Counted from the first letter of the stretch, positions 1 to 7,075 are shown. The stretch is 9,382 nt of DNA from Jatrophihabitans sp. (GCA_004299665.1 SCQZ01000357.1:1-9382), one strand, 5' to 3'. Program-made: numbers and translations. Notes: a model not told the origin generated them from the letters alone.

Positions 1-479
1 GACGGGTCGGTGCGCACCAGGTCGGCCTCGGCGCCGGCGCACAGGTCGGCGACGCTCAGCCATCCCGGCTGCGCGGGCCCCGTGACCGCCAGCCGGACCG
101 CCGTGCCGCCCGCCGCCGCCGCGAGCTTCGGCGCGAACTCCGGCGTCGTCATCGCGAGCACCGCGCCGGAATCGACCAGGACGTGGTGCAACTCCTGCTC
201 GCTGAGCAGGAACAGCACCGGCGTGGCGACGGCGCCGATCCGCCACAGGGCCTGGTAGGCGGCGAGCACCTCCGGGCAGTTGGCCATGCAGACCACGACC
301 TGCTCCCCCGCACCGACCCCGGCACGATGCAGGCCGCCGGCCATGCGTCGCGCGAGACCCCCGAGTTCGCCGGCGCTGCAGCGCCGGCCCTCGAACAGCA
401 GCGTGCTGCGCTCACCGAACCGCTCCCAGGCACGCTCGGCGAGCTGCGCCAGGTGCGTCCCGGTGGGCTCGGTCAGCAC
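1..479 (-). CDS. AMP-dependent acyl-CoA synthetase, N-terminal part (cut by window edge)
   Basis: This is the first 159 codons of an ANL-superfamily (AMP-binding) ligase, which adenylates a carboxylic acid with ATP and then forms its CoA thioester in the cytoplasm. The visible part shows the family's N-terminal signature: an early AERFGERST-like segment around residues 15-26, CMANCPEVLAAYQALWRIGAVATPV at about 64-88 (split here by its parts CMANCPE and LWRIGAVATPV), and SEQELHHVLVDSG at 93-105. The window ends just before the expected Ser/Thr/Gly-rich ATP loop, so neither catalytic motifs nor substrate class can be checked. I chose the GTG at 477-479 because it lies 7 bases after the transporter stop and leaves a normal family N-terminus. 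No strong Shine-Dalgarno is visible, and coupling to the transporter is likely. The substrate is inferred to be what the transporter imports. Family assignment is secure; function beyond that is not. Confidence 0.88.
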   Translation of the reverse strand, partial: MLTEPTGTHLAQLAERAWERFGERSTLLFEGRRCSAGELGGLARRMAGGLHRAGVGAGEQVVVCMANCPEVLAAYQALWRIGAVATPVLFLLSEQELHHVLVDSGAVLAMTTPEFAPKLAAAAGGTAVRLAVTGPAQPGWLSVADLCAGAEADLVRTDP

Positions 480-486
480 GCCGGCG

Positions 487-2580
487 TCACGAGGACCCCG
501 TGCCGAGCTTGGCCAGCTCCCCTTGCAGCCACAGTTCGTGCTCGCGCTCCTGCGCGCGGGCCTTGCGCGGATCCCAGAAGCCGGTCAGCACGAAGATCAG
601 CGGGATGAAGACGATCTCACCGCCGACGGCGATCCAGAAGTAGTGCTGCCACTGCTTGGGCGAGTCGGCGGCGGCCTTCTGGACTGCCGGCGCATGGGCC
701 TGCAGGTACTTCAGCGCGTTCTGGACCGGCGGCTGCTGCAGTGCGGTCCCGTACTGCTTGAGGAAGGCCAGGTCGGCGGCCGGCACGGCAGCCAGGTCCT
801 TGAGCTGCGACTCCGCGGTCGCGACCTTGGGACCTTGCGACTGGACGACCAGCAACTGGCTCACCGGTATCGACGCGAGTTCTTGCAGGTCGGCTCCGGC
901 CTGTTGCGGGGTGACGCCGAGCTTGGCGACCACCTCCCCTACCGCTCGGGCGATGGCCGCGGTGTCGGACGGGTTGGTGAACAGCGCCGCGGCCGTCGCC
1001 GGATCGAGCGCCTGCCCCGCCGCGATCGCGTTGGGGTGTTGGGCCTCGATCGTCGCGACAGTGGTCACGTCGGCGACACTGACCCCCGAGATGTCCGACA
1101 GTGCCTTGATCTGCGCCGCCTGATCGTTCGGGTTGGCGGTGAGCGCGGCCGTCGTCGCCGGGTCGATCTTGGCGGCGGTCGCGAGCTGCGCCTGGTACTG
1201 CGCGGCCAGCGCCTGCGTCTTGGTGACGATGGACGGGTCCGCGGCCACCGCCTTGACGGTGGCGTTCTGCGCTGCGGTGAGCGACGGGTCGTGTCCGGTG
1301 GCGATCGCCTGGACCGTCGGTCCCTGCTCGACGAGCGTCGTCACGGTGGTGACGACGAACGGGAGGATGAACACCACGATCGCGATCACGATGCGGATGA
1401 TCAGACCCCAGATCGCCAGGCCGGTCGCCGCCAGGGCCGGGTTGCGACGCTCGACTGTCTCGGTGAAGCTGGCCATCCACGGGGCGTACGCGACACCCAG
1501 GGACACCGCCAGCAGCACCAGGATCCACACGAACGTGTCGTACCCGGTGTGCGGCTGGGTGGCCTTGGTGAGGAAGATGATCGTGAAGACGATCGCCCCC
1601 ACGGCGCCGACGACCATGAACGGTTTGCGGACCCGCAGCTTGTCGGACAGGTACCCGATCACCAGCAGGGCGCCTGCGTTGAAGGCCCAGTTCCAGTTGC
1701 CCAGCGCGTTCGCCTGCGACTGGCTGAAGCCGAAGATCGTCTGGAAGTACGTCGGGAAGAACCCCACCGCCGTGTAGTAGATGATCAGGAACACGCTGAT
1801 CGCGAACGCGGACAGCACGATGTCCGGCTTGAGCATCTGCCGGAACGGGTGGCGCAGCGACGCCTCCACGTCGATGCCCTTGGCCCGCGCCTCGATCAGC
1901 GCGCGGTCGCGGACGCTGATCATCAGCTGGTCCCGCAGTTGCGGCTGGAGTTCGCGCAGCCACGCGGCGGCCATCAGCGAGACGATCACGCCGACGATGC
2001 CGGCGGCGATGTAGTGGTCCTGCCAGGCCGTCGAGTTGCCGGTGTTGCTGATCTGGATGCTCACGACGAGGCTGCCCAGCACCGGGCCGAGCGTCCAGAA
2101 GCCCATCGCCGAGGCCCGCCCGAGCTGCGGGCTGAAGTCACGGATGAGCGCCGGCGTTGCGACCAGGATGACCCCCTCGACCAGGCCGATCGCGCTGAAG
2201 ACGATCGCGAAGCCCCAGATGCCGTGGGCCAGCGGGATGCCGATCAGGCACAGCAGGCCGACGACCATCAGCCCGACGACGACGATGTTCGCCCGCCCGT
2301 AGCGGTCCGCGACCCCGGTGGCGAACGATGCCACGGCGCCCAGGACGTAGCCGACGACGCTGGTGTTCACGAAGAACAGGAACGTCATGTGGTAGTCGGC
2401 CAGGATGTGCGTGGCCAGCCCGCCCGCCAGATAGAACTGGTAGTAGAGCACCACCGTCGCCAGGACGACGATGCCCAGGCAGCGATACCGGACCCCGGTG
2501 CTCGGGTAGTGGTCCAGCTGCAGCCGCCACCACGGGTTGCCCGCAGCGGCCGGGGCGGGCGTCACGTCCGTCGTGCTCAT
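487..2580 (-). CDS. MFS transporter with large insert before the last membrane helix
   Basis: A 697-residue major facilitator superfamily permease, much longer than the usual 400-550. Predicted helices lie near residues 34-56, 66-88, 97-117, 120-143, 155-177 and 189-207, then, after a cytoplasmic loop (208-252), at 253-275, 295-311, 321-340, 346-370, 384-413 and 645-667. The loop after helix 2 reads GVADRYGR (89-96), and the loop after helix 8 reads GYLSDKLRVRKP (309-320). Both are the classic MFS loop motif. Residues about 414-643 form an Ala/Thr/Gln-rich insert that the 12-helix topology places outside the cell. The C-terminus is charged and cytoplasmic. The reading frame stays open upstream to 2613, but ATG 2580 is preferred because GAGGAG precedes it by 6 bases and the upstream part overlaps the operator. 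The acyl-CoA synthetase follows immediately and a TetR gene diverges, so a carboxylic acid substrate is inferred. The exact substrate cannot be read from sequence. Confidence 0.9.
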   Translation of the reverse strand: MSTTDVTPAPAAAGNPWWRLQLDHYPSTGVRYRCLGIVVLATVVLYYQFYLAGGLATHILADYHMTFLFFVNTSVVGYVLGAVASFATGVADRYGRANIVVVGLMVVGLLCLIGIPLAHGIWGFAIVFSAIGLVEGVILVATPALIRDFSPQLGRASAMGFWTLGPVLGSLVVSIQISNTGNSTAWQDHYIAAGIVGVIVSLMAAAWLRELQPQLRDQLMISVRDRALIEARAKGIDVEASLRHPFRQMLKPDIVLSAFAISVFLIIYYTAVGFFPTYFQTIFGFSQSQANALGNWNWAFNAGALLVIGYLSDKLRVRKPFMVVGAVGAIVFTIIFLTKATQPHTGYDTFVWILVLLAVSLGVAYAPWMASFTETVERRNPALAATGLAIWGLIIRIVIAIVVFILPFVVTTVTTLVEQGPTVQAIATGHDPSLTAAQNATVKAVAADPSIVTKTQALAAQYQAQLATAAKIDPATTAALTANPNDQAAQIKALSDISGVSVADVTTVATIEAQHPNAIAAGQALDPATAAALFTNPSDTAAIARAVGEVVAKLGVTPQQAGADLQELASIPVSQLLVVQSQGPKVATAESQLKDLAAVPAADLAFLKQYGTALQQPPVQNALKYLQAHAPAVQKAAADSPKQWQHYFWIAVGGEIVFIPLIFVLTGFWDPRKARAQEREHELWLQGELAKLGTGSS
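652..1341 (-). other. Extracellular insert of the MFS transporter with internal repeats
   Basis: This stretch encodes residues about 414-643, between helices 11 and 12. It contains at least two visible sequence repeats. DPATTAALTANPNDQ (473-487) recurs as DPATAAALFTNPSDT (526-540), 53 residues later. ELASIPVSQLLVV (567-579) recurs as DLAAVPAADLAFL (595-607), 28 residues later, with a weaker relative at LSDISGVSVADVTTV (494-508). The composition is rich in Ala, Thr, Gln and Asp with no cysteine and no membrane-length hydrophobic run, which suits a folded helical domain outside the membrane. The topology is inferred from counting helices. I do not recognise the domain. Confidence 0.7.
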
Positions 2581-2586
2581 GCAGCA

Positions 2587-2592
2587 CTCCTC
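2587..2592 (-). promoter_or_regulatory. Ribosome binding site fixing the transporter start
   Basis: Read on the minus strand this is GAGGAG, 6 bases before ATG 2578-2580. It is the reason for placing the transporter start here rather than at the ATG at 2611-2613, which has no such site and lies inside the palindromic region. Confidence 0.75.
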
Positions 2593-2595
2593 ACC

Positions 2596-2613
2596 GTGTG
2601 ATCTGATACACAC
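2596..2613. promoter_or_regulatory. Putative TetR operator, palindrome 1 (GTGTG-N8-CACAC)
   Basis: The five-base arms GTGTG (2596-2600) and CACAC (2609-2613) are perfect reverse complements around an 8-base spacer, in the 35-base gap between the divergent transporter and tetR genes. TetR dimers usually bind palindromes of about this size, placed between themselves and the gene they control. The right arm is shared with the second palindrome. Binding by this regulator is inferred from position and symmetry only. Confidence 0.5.
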
Positions 2614-2630
2614 TTATGAACGAGTGTTTA
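2603..2630 (-). promoter_or_regulatory. Candidate promoter for the transporter-ligase pair
   Basis: On the minus strand, TAAACA (2625-2630) and TATCAG (2603-2608) are separated by 16 bases and could be -35 and -10 boxes. Transcription would then start near 2596, leaving a short leader that contains the GAGGAG site. The palindrome arms fall between and across these boxes, as expected for a repressor site. The -10 matches consensus at four of six positions and the -35 at three, so this is tentative. Confidence 0.35.
2610..2627. promoter_or_regulatory. Putative TetR operator, palindrome 2 (ACACT-N8-AGTGT)
   Basis: The arms ACACT (2610-2614) and AGTGT (2623-2627) are perfect reverse complements with the same 8-base spacer as palindrome 1, and the two sites overlap by four bases. 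This site covers the annotated ATG of tetR (2616-2618), so a bound dimer would block both genes. The repeated 5-8-5 architecture strengthens the case that the region is an operator, though chance symmetry cannot be excluded by eye. Confidence 0.5.
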
Positions 2631-3305
2631 CCGCCGGACGTGCTGCCAGTCAACGATCTGGCAGGGAATGCCGCAATCTTCCTGGCCGATTTCGAAGATC
2701 AGTCCGATCTGTCCCGCCTCGGACCGACGGCACGGCGGGTACTGGCCACGGCGGCGGCACTGTTCCTGGAACGGGGCGCGGCGGGCACGTCGGTGCGGGA
2801 CGTCACCCGCGCCTGCGGGCTCACGCCGGGCGCGCTGTACAACCACTTCGCCTCCAAGGACGACCTGCTCTACACCCTCGTGGAGCACGGTCAGGTCCGG
2901 ATGCGGCGGCGCCTGGACGAGGCGCTGGCCGGTGCCGCGGCCGACCCGGTGGCGCAGTTCGGCGCCTTCGTGCGCGGCTACGTCGTCGGTCACCTGGTCG
3001 CGCCGCTGCTGGCCCGGGTGACCCGCCGCGAGTACCTGCACCTGTCGCCCGCGCGGGTCGAGCTGGTGGTGGCCGAGCGTCGCAGCATCCGGCGCGACCT
3101 CACGGCCATCCTGCTCGCAGGGCAGGACGGCGGTGCCTTCAGGCTGATCGGCGGTCCCGCCGGCGCGACCGGTCAGGCGCTCATGGTGCTGGACATGTGC
3201 AGCCGTACCAGCGACTGGTTCGACCCGCACGGCCCCGTGGGGGTCGTCGAACTCGCGCAGCGGTACGTCCAGGCGGCCGCGCGCCTGGTGGGTGCGTCCG
3301 GCTGA
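2616..3305 (+). CDS. TetR-family transcriptional regulator
   Basis: A 229-residue TetR/AcrR regulator. The N-terminal DNA-binding domain spans about residues 38-84, with GTSVRDVTRACGLTPGALYNHF (57-78 region: GTSVRDV, ACGLTPGALYNHF) forming the helix-turn-helix, followed by the usual SKDDLLYTLVEHG. The C-terminal half carries SDWFDPHGPVGVVELAQRYV (199-218), which resembles the end of KstR2-like and other acyl-CoA-sensing TetR proteins, so a CoA thioester ligand is a reasonable inference. That fits the adjacent acyl-CoA synthetase. It diverges from the transporter across 35 bases and probably represses both units through the palindromes over its own start. ATG 2616 has no Shine-Dalgarno. Either the mRNA is leaderless or translation begins at the in-frame GTG 2640, eight codons in. 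About 35 residues precede the helix-turn-helix, longer than many family members. Confidence 0.9.
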   Translation: MNECLPPDVLPVNDLAGNAAIFLADFEDQSDLSRLGPTARRVLATAAALFLERGAAGTSVRDVTRACGLTPGALYNHFASKDDLLYTLVEHGQVRMRRRLDEALAGAAADPVAQFGAFVRGYVVGHLVAPLLARVTRREYLHLSPARVELVVAERRSIRRDLTAILLAGQDGGAFRLIGGPAGATGQALMVLDMCSRTSDWFDPHGPVGVVELAQRYVQAAARLVGASG

Positions 3306-3314
3306 ACTGTGCGC

Positions 3315-4289
3315 TCAGATAAGGCCGAGCGCGGCGACGGCGTCGTGCTCGTCGGCGAGTTCGTGCACCGAGGCGTCGATCCGCTCGCGGGAGAACTCGT
3401 TGATCTCCACGCCGGAGATGATCTCCCACTCGCCGTTGGCGGCGCGGCACGGGAAGGAGCTGATCAGACCCTCCGGAACGCCGTACGAGCCGTCGGACAC
3501 GACCGAGGACGATGTCCAGGCGGTGCCGTTCACCCAGTCGCGGACGTGGTCGATCGCCGCGTTCGCGGCGGAGGCCGCCGACGAGGCGCCGCGGGCCTCG
3601 ATGATGGCCGCGCCACGCTTGGCGACGGTGGGGATGAAGGTGTCGCGCAGCCAGGACTGCTCGACCTGCTCGGCGGCGGGCCTGCCGTTCACGCGGGCGG
3701 TGTACAGGTCCGGGTACTGCGTGGCGGAGTGGTTGCCCCAGATCGTCATCTGCTCGATGGCCGTGACCGGGACCGACAGCTTGTGCGACAACTGCGACAG
3801 CGCGCGGTTGTGGTCCAGGCGGGTCATCGCGGTGAAGCGGTTCGCCGGGACGTCCGGGGCGCTGCGCTGGGCGATCAGCGCGTTGGTGTTCGCCGGGTTG
3901 CCCACGACGAGGACCTTGACGTCGGCGGCGGCGTGCTCGTTGATCGCCCTGCCCTGCGGGCCGAAGATGCCGCCGTTGGCCTCGAGCAGGTCGCCGCGCT
4001 CCATGCCGGCCGAGCGCGGCCGGGCACCGACGAGCAGCGCGACGTTCACGCCGTCGAACGCCGTCGCGGGGTCGTCGGTGATGTCGATGCCGGCCAGCAG
4101 CGAGAAGGCGCAGTCGTCGAGTTCCATGGCGGTGCCCTCCGCGGCCTTGAGCGCGGGGGTGATCTCCAGCAGCCGCAGCCGCACCGGGACGTCGGGCCCC
4201 AGCAGTTGGCCCGAGGCGATGCGGAACAGCAGTGCGTAGCCGATCTGGCCTGCGGCGCCGGTGACGGTGACGTTCACGGGAGTGGGCAT
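3315..4289 (-). CDS. mdh: Malate dehydrogenase (NAD-dependent, type 2)
   Basis: Interconverts malate and oxaloacetate with NAD in the TCA cycle, in the cytoplasm. The 324 residues are essentially full length for the actinobacterial enzyme (329 in M. tuberculosis). The nucleotide-binding GAAGQIGY is at 11-18, and ELRL-type residues follow as LRLLE (38-42). GARPRSAGMERGDLLEANG (88-106) supplies the substrate arginines R92 and R98 and NAD-contacting N105. NPANTNAL (131-138) gives N131, TRLDHNRA (156-163) gives D159 and R162, and IWGNHSATQYPD (183-194) gives proton acceptor H187. These numbers match those known for the family. The gene ends the minus-strand run, 28 bases after DUF3017, and is convergent with tetR with 9 bases between stops. 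No strong ribosome site precedes ATG 4289. The in-frame GTG four codons in is a less likely start. Confidence 0.97.
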   Translation of the reverse strand: MPTPVNVTVTGAAGQIGYALLFRIASGQLLGPDVPVRLRLLEITPALKAAEGTAMELDDCAFSLLAGIDITDDPATAFDGVNVALLVGARPRSAGMERGDLLEANGGIFGPQGRAINEHAAADVKVLVVGNPANTNALIAQRSAPDVPANRFTAMTRLDHNRALSQLSHKLSVPVTAIEQMTIWGNHSATQYPDLYTARVNGRPAAEQVEQSWLRDTFIPTVAKRGAAIIEARGASSAASAANAAIDHVRDWVNGTAWTSSSVVSDGSYGVPEGLISSFPCRAANGEWEIISGVEINEFSRERIDASVHELADEHDAVAALGLI

Positions 4290-4317
4290 GCAGCCAGGCT
4301 ACCGAGGGGCGGTGCGT

Positions 4318-4614
4318 TCACCCGAGGCGGATCGACACCGCGCCGATGACCACGGCCAGCAGCAGGAAGCAGGTGATGTCGATCCACTTCGCACGGGAAG
4401 CGAGCAGCCCCGCGTGCGGGCGCGACAGGCGCCAGCGCAGCACCGCGGCGAGCAGCATCACCGCGGCGACGACGATCGCGCCGCGCCGCCAGTGCTGCGG
4501 GAACAGCACCAGGAAGCAGCCCACGGCGACCAGCGCCAGCAGCACGGCGGCGAAGGGCAGTTGCCCGAGGATGCGCCGGCGCAACTGCCAGGAGCGAAGC
4601 GGTGCGATGGGCAT
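4318..4614 (-). CDS. DUF3017 small integral membrane protein
   Basis: A 98-residue membrane protein of the actinobacterial DUF3017 family, whose members commonly sit directly after folD. Three hydrophobic helices are visible at about 19-38, 43-60 and 77-95. The most characteristic segment is RPHAGLLASRAKWIDI (65-80), between helices 2 and 3. The basic N-terminus (RSWQLRRR, 7-14) and the positive-inside rule suggest a cytoplasmic N-terminus. The ATG lies one base after the folD stop, so translation is very probably coupled to folD. No enzymatic motif is seen and the function is unknown. Conservation beside folD is family knowledge, and any role tied to folate or to the membrane is not supported by the sequence itself. 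Confidence 0.9.
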   Translation of the reverse strand: MPIAPLRSWQLRRRILGQLPFAAVLLALVAVGCFLVLFPQHWRRGAIVVAAVMLLAAVLRWRLSRPHAGLLASRAKWIDITCFLLLAVVIGAVSIRLG

Positions 4615-4615
4615 G

Positions 4616-5470
4616 TCAGCCCGATCGGCGCTCGGCCGCCGCGACCACGTTGGTCAGCAGCATGGCCCGCGTCATCGGCCCGACCCCGCCCGGGTTGGGG
4701 CTGAGCCAGCCGGCGACCTGCGCGACGTCGGGCGCCACGTCACCGGCGATCTTGCCGTCGACGCGGCTGACGCCGGCATCGAGCACGGCCGCCCCCGGTT
4801 TGACCATGTCGGCCGTCACCAGCGAGGGCGAACCGGCGGCCGCGACGACCACGTCCGCCTGGCGCACCAGTGCCGCCAGATCTCTGGTCCCGGTGTGGCA
4901 GACGGTGACGGTCGCGTTCTCCGACCGGCGCGTCAGCATCAGCGCCAGCGGTCGGCCGACCGTGATGCCGCGGCCGATGACGACGACGTGGGCGCCGGCG
5001 ATCGGGACGTCGTAGCGGCGCAGCAGTTCGATGATCCCGGTCGGCGTGCAGGGCAGCGGCGCCGGCCGGCCGAGGACCAGCCAGCCGAGGTTGGTCGGGT
5101 GCAGGCCGTCGACGTCTTTGTCCGGGTCCACCGCCAGCAGCAGGTCGTTCTCGGCCTCCCCGCCCAGACCGGTGGGGAGCTGGACCAGGAACGCGGTGCA
5201 GGCCGGGTCGTCGTTCAGCTCGGCGACCACCGCCGCCACCTCGCGCTGCGTGGTACCGGCCGGCAGGTCCCGGCGGATCGAGGCGATGCCGATCTCGGCG
5301 CAGTCCCGGTGCTTGGCGTCGACGTACCAGTGGCTGGGCGCGTCGTCCCCGACGAGGACGGTGCCCAGGCCCGGGACGACGCCGCGCTCGGCGAGCGCCG
5401 CGACGCGGGCCTTCAGCTCGCCCTTGATCGTCGCGAGTGTCGCCTTGCCGTCCAGGACCGTCGCCGTCAC
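4616..5470 (-). CDS. folD: Bifunctional methylenetetrahydrofolate dehydrogenase / methenyltetrahydrofolate cyclohydrolase
   Basis: FolD oxidises 5,10-methylene-THF with NADP to methenyl-THF and hydrolyses it to 10-formyl-THF. This is the formyl donor used by PurN and PurH, encoded just upstream in the same run. At 284 residues it is the normal length. Catalytic-domain features are Y49 and K53 in SHWYVDAKHRDCAEIG (46-61), Q97 in VQLPTG (96-101) and D121 in DKDVDGLHP (117-125). The nucleotide domain shows CTPTGIIELL (141-150), GRGITVGRPLALML (166-179) and the C-terminal PGGVGPMTRAML (260-271). GRG in place of GRS at 166-168 is common in actinobacterial FolD. The start is the GTG at 5468-5470, with an AGGA site 9 bases before it; no in-frame ATG competes. 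A 45-base gap separates it from purH. The next gene begins one base after its stop. Confidence 0.97.
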   Translation of the reverse strand: MTATVLDGKATLATIKGELKARVAALAERGVVPGLGTVLVGDDAPSHWYVDAKHRDCAEIGIASIRRDLPAGTTQREVAAVVAELNDDPACTAFLVQLPTGLGGEAENDLLLAVDPDKDVDGLHPTNLGWLVLGRPAPLPCTPTGIIELLRRYDVPIAGAHVVVIGRGITVGRPLALMLTRRSENATVTVCHTGTRDLAALVRQADVVVAAAGSPSLVTADMVKPGAAVLDAGVSRVDGKIAGDVAPDVAQVAGWLSPNPGGVGPMTRAMLLTNVVAAAERRSG

Positions 5471-5515
5471 AGACGACCATCCTGCCAGCAGTGGCCACGC
5501 ACCGTGGGACAGCGC

Positions 5516-7075
5516 TCAGTGTGCGAAGTGCCGGGTGCCGGTGAGGTACAAGGTGGCGCCGGCCGCCGTCGCCGCCGCGATCGTCTCCTCGTCCCGGATG
5601 GAGCCGCCGGGCTGCACGATGGCCCGCACGCCGGCATCGAGCAGCACCTGGGCGCCGTCGGCGAACGGGAAGTACGCGTCCGAGGCGGCGACCGAACCGG
5701 CCACCCGGTCGCCCGCGCGGGCGACCGCCAGGCGGCAGGAGTCGACCCGGTTGACCTGCCCCATGCCGATCCCGACGGTGGCCCCGTCCCGGGCGAGCAG
5801 GATCGCGTTCGACTTCACCGCGCGGATCGCCCGCCAGGCGAAGGCGAGGTCGCGCAGGGTCGCCGCGTCGGCCGCGTCGCCGGCGGCGAGCGTCCACGTC
5901 GCCGGATCGTCGCCGGGGGCGTCGATCCGGTCGGCGCGTTGCACGAGCAGTCCCCCCGAGACCGGGCGGACCTCGGCGCGCGGCCCGTCGGGCACCGGCG
6001 CGGTGACCAGGACCCGCAGGTCCTTCTTCTTGGCCCAGCGTTCCAGGACGCCGTCCTCGTATCCGGGTGCGACGACGACCTCGGTGAAGACGGGGGCGAG
6101 TTGGTCGGCCATCGCCAGCGACACCGGGCGGTTGGTGGCCACCACGCCGCCGTAGGCGCTGGTCGGGTCGCAGGCGTGCGCGCGGCGGTGCGCCTCGGCG
6201 ATGTCGGCGCCGACCGCGATGCCGCAGGGGTTGGCGTGCTTGATGATCGCCACGCACGGCTCGCCGAAGTCGTACGCCGCGCGGCGGGCGGCGTCGGCGT
6301 CGACGTAGTTGTTGAAGCTCATCTCCTTACCCGAGAGCTGGTCCGCCTGCGCCAGCCCGGGCCGGCCGTGCTGGTCGACGTACAGCGCCGCGCCCTGGTG
6401 CGGGTTCTCCCCGTAACGCAGCACCGCCGCCCGCTCCCAGCTGCCCGCCAGCCAGCCGGGGAACTCCGCGTCGTCGCCGCTGCCGGTCGTCATCGATCCC
6501 AGCCAGGACGCGACGGCGATGTCGTACTCGGCGGTGTGCCGGAACGCCTCGCGCGCGAACGCCCGCCGCTGCGCGAGGTCGAATCCGCCGGACCTGGCCG
6601 CCGCGACGACCTCTCCGTACCGCGAGGGATCCACGACGACCGTCATCGACCCGTGGTTCTTGGCGCCGGCCCGCACCATCGCCGGTCCCCCGATGTCGAT
6701 CTGCTCGATCACCTCCGGCGGCTCGGCCCCGCCGGCGACCGTTGCCGCGAACGGGTAGAGGTTGGCGACCAGTAGCTGGAACGCGGCGATGCCGTGCCGC
6801 GCCAGCGTCGCCACGTGCTCGGCGTTGCCCTGGTCGGCGAGCAGCCCGGCGTGGATGTGCGGGTGCAGGGTCTTGACGCGGCCGTCGAGGATCTCCGGGA
6901 AGCCGGTGACCTGCTCCACCGGCGTCACCGGCACGCCGAGGTCGCGGATCGTCGCGGCGGTGCTGCCGGTGGAGACGATCTCCGCCCCCGCCTCGTGCAG
7001 CCCCCGCGCCAGCTCGTCCAGGCCCGTCTTGTCGTACACGCTCACGAGCGCGCGCCGGATAGCGATCTTGGTCAT
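5516..7075 (-). CDS. purH: Bifunctional AICAR formyltransferase / IMP cyclohydrolase
   Basis: PurH catalyses the last two steps of de novo IMP synthesis: formylation of AICAR with 10-formyl-THF, then ring closure. The 519 residues match the usual length. The N-terminal MGS-like cyclohydrolase domain (about 1-190) shows SVYDKTG (12-18), STGSTAATIRDLG (35-47) and GFPEILDGRVKTLHPHIHAG (58-77). The C-terminal transformylase domain carries the catalytic pair K279-H280 in IIKHANPCGIAVG (277-289), KSNAILLARDG (421-431), FPFADG (469-474), QPGGSIRDEETI (488-499) and the terminal TRHFAH. The ATG overlaps the purN stop by four bases (ATGA), and GAGGAG (7084-7089) sits 8 bases upstream inside purN, so the two genes are translationally coupled. 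Nothing is missing or interrupted. Confidence 0.98.
   Translation of the reverse strand: MTKIAIRRALVSVYDKTGLDELARGLHEAGAEIVSTGSTAATIRDLGVPVTPVEQVTGFPEILDGRVKTLHPHIHAGLLADQGNAEHVATLARHGIAAFQLLVANLYPFAATVAGGAEPPEVIEQIDIGGPAMVRAGAKNHGSMTVVVDPSRYGEVVAAARSGGFDLAQRRAFAREAFRHTAEYDIAVASWLGSMTTGSGDDAEFPGWLAGSWERAAVLRYGENPHQGAALYVDQHGRPGLAQADQLSGKEMSFNNYVDADAARRAAYDFGEPCVAIIKHANPCGIAVGADIAEAHRRAHACDPTSAYGGVVATNRPVSLAMADQLAPVFTEVVVAPGYEDGVLERWAKKKDLRVLVTAPVPDGPRAEVRPVSGGLLVQRADRIDAPGDDPATWTLAAGDAADAATLRDLAFAWRAIRAVKSNAILLARDGATVGIGMGQVNRVDSCRLAVARAGDRVAGSVAASDAYFPFADGAQVLLDAGVRAIVQPGGSIRDEETIAAATAAGATLYLTGTRHFAH

Noticed and set aside
280..2601. A 773-codon open frame on the plus strand opposite the MFS transporter
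   Set aside because: It is an Arg/Asp/Gly-rich shadow of a real gene in very GC-rich DNA. The minus-strand frame has clear MFS helices and motifs and a ribosome site.
2581..2613. Extension of the transporter by 11 residues to an ATG at 2613
   Set aside because: The added residues overlap the palindromes and lack a ribosome site, while ATG 2580 has GAGGAG at 6 bases.
3306..3314. A terminator between the convergent tetR and mdh stops
   Set aside because: Only 9 bases lie between the stops and the best nearby repeat is a 4-base arm.
4942..4975. GRG in place of GRS in the FolD nucleotide loop
   Set aside because: This variant is usual in actinobacterial FolD and does not suggest altered cofactor use by itself.
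5471..5515. Small inverted repeats in the purH-folD gap (CCACG-CAC-CGTGG at 5495-5507)
   Set aside because: The stem is only 5 bases with no U tract. It is too weak to call a terminator or riboswitch, and chance is likely at this GC content.
4346..6775. An 809-codon open frame on the plus strand across DUF3017, folD and purH
   Set aside because: It is low-complexity Arg/Gly/Asp-rich and opposite three recognisable genes; stop codons are simply rare in this composition.
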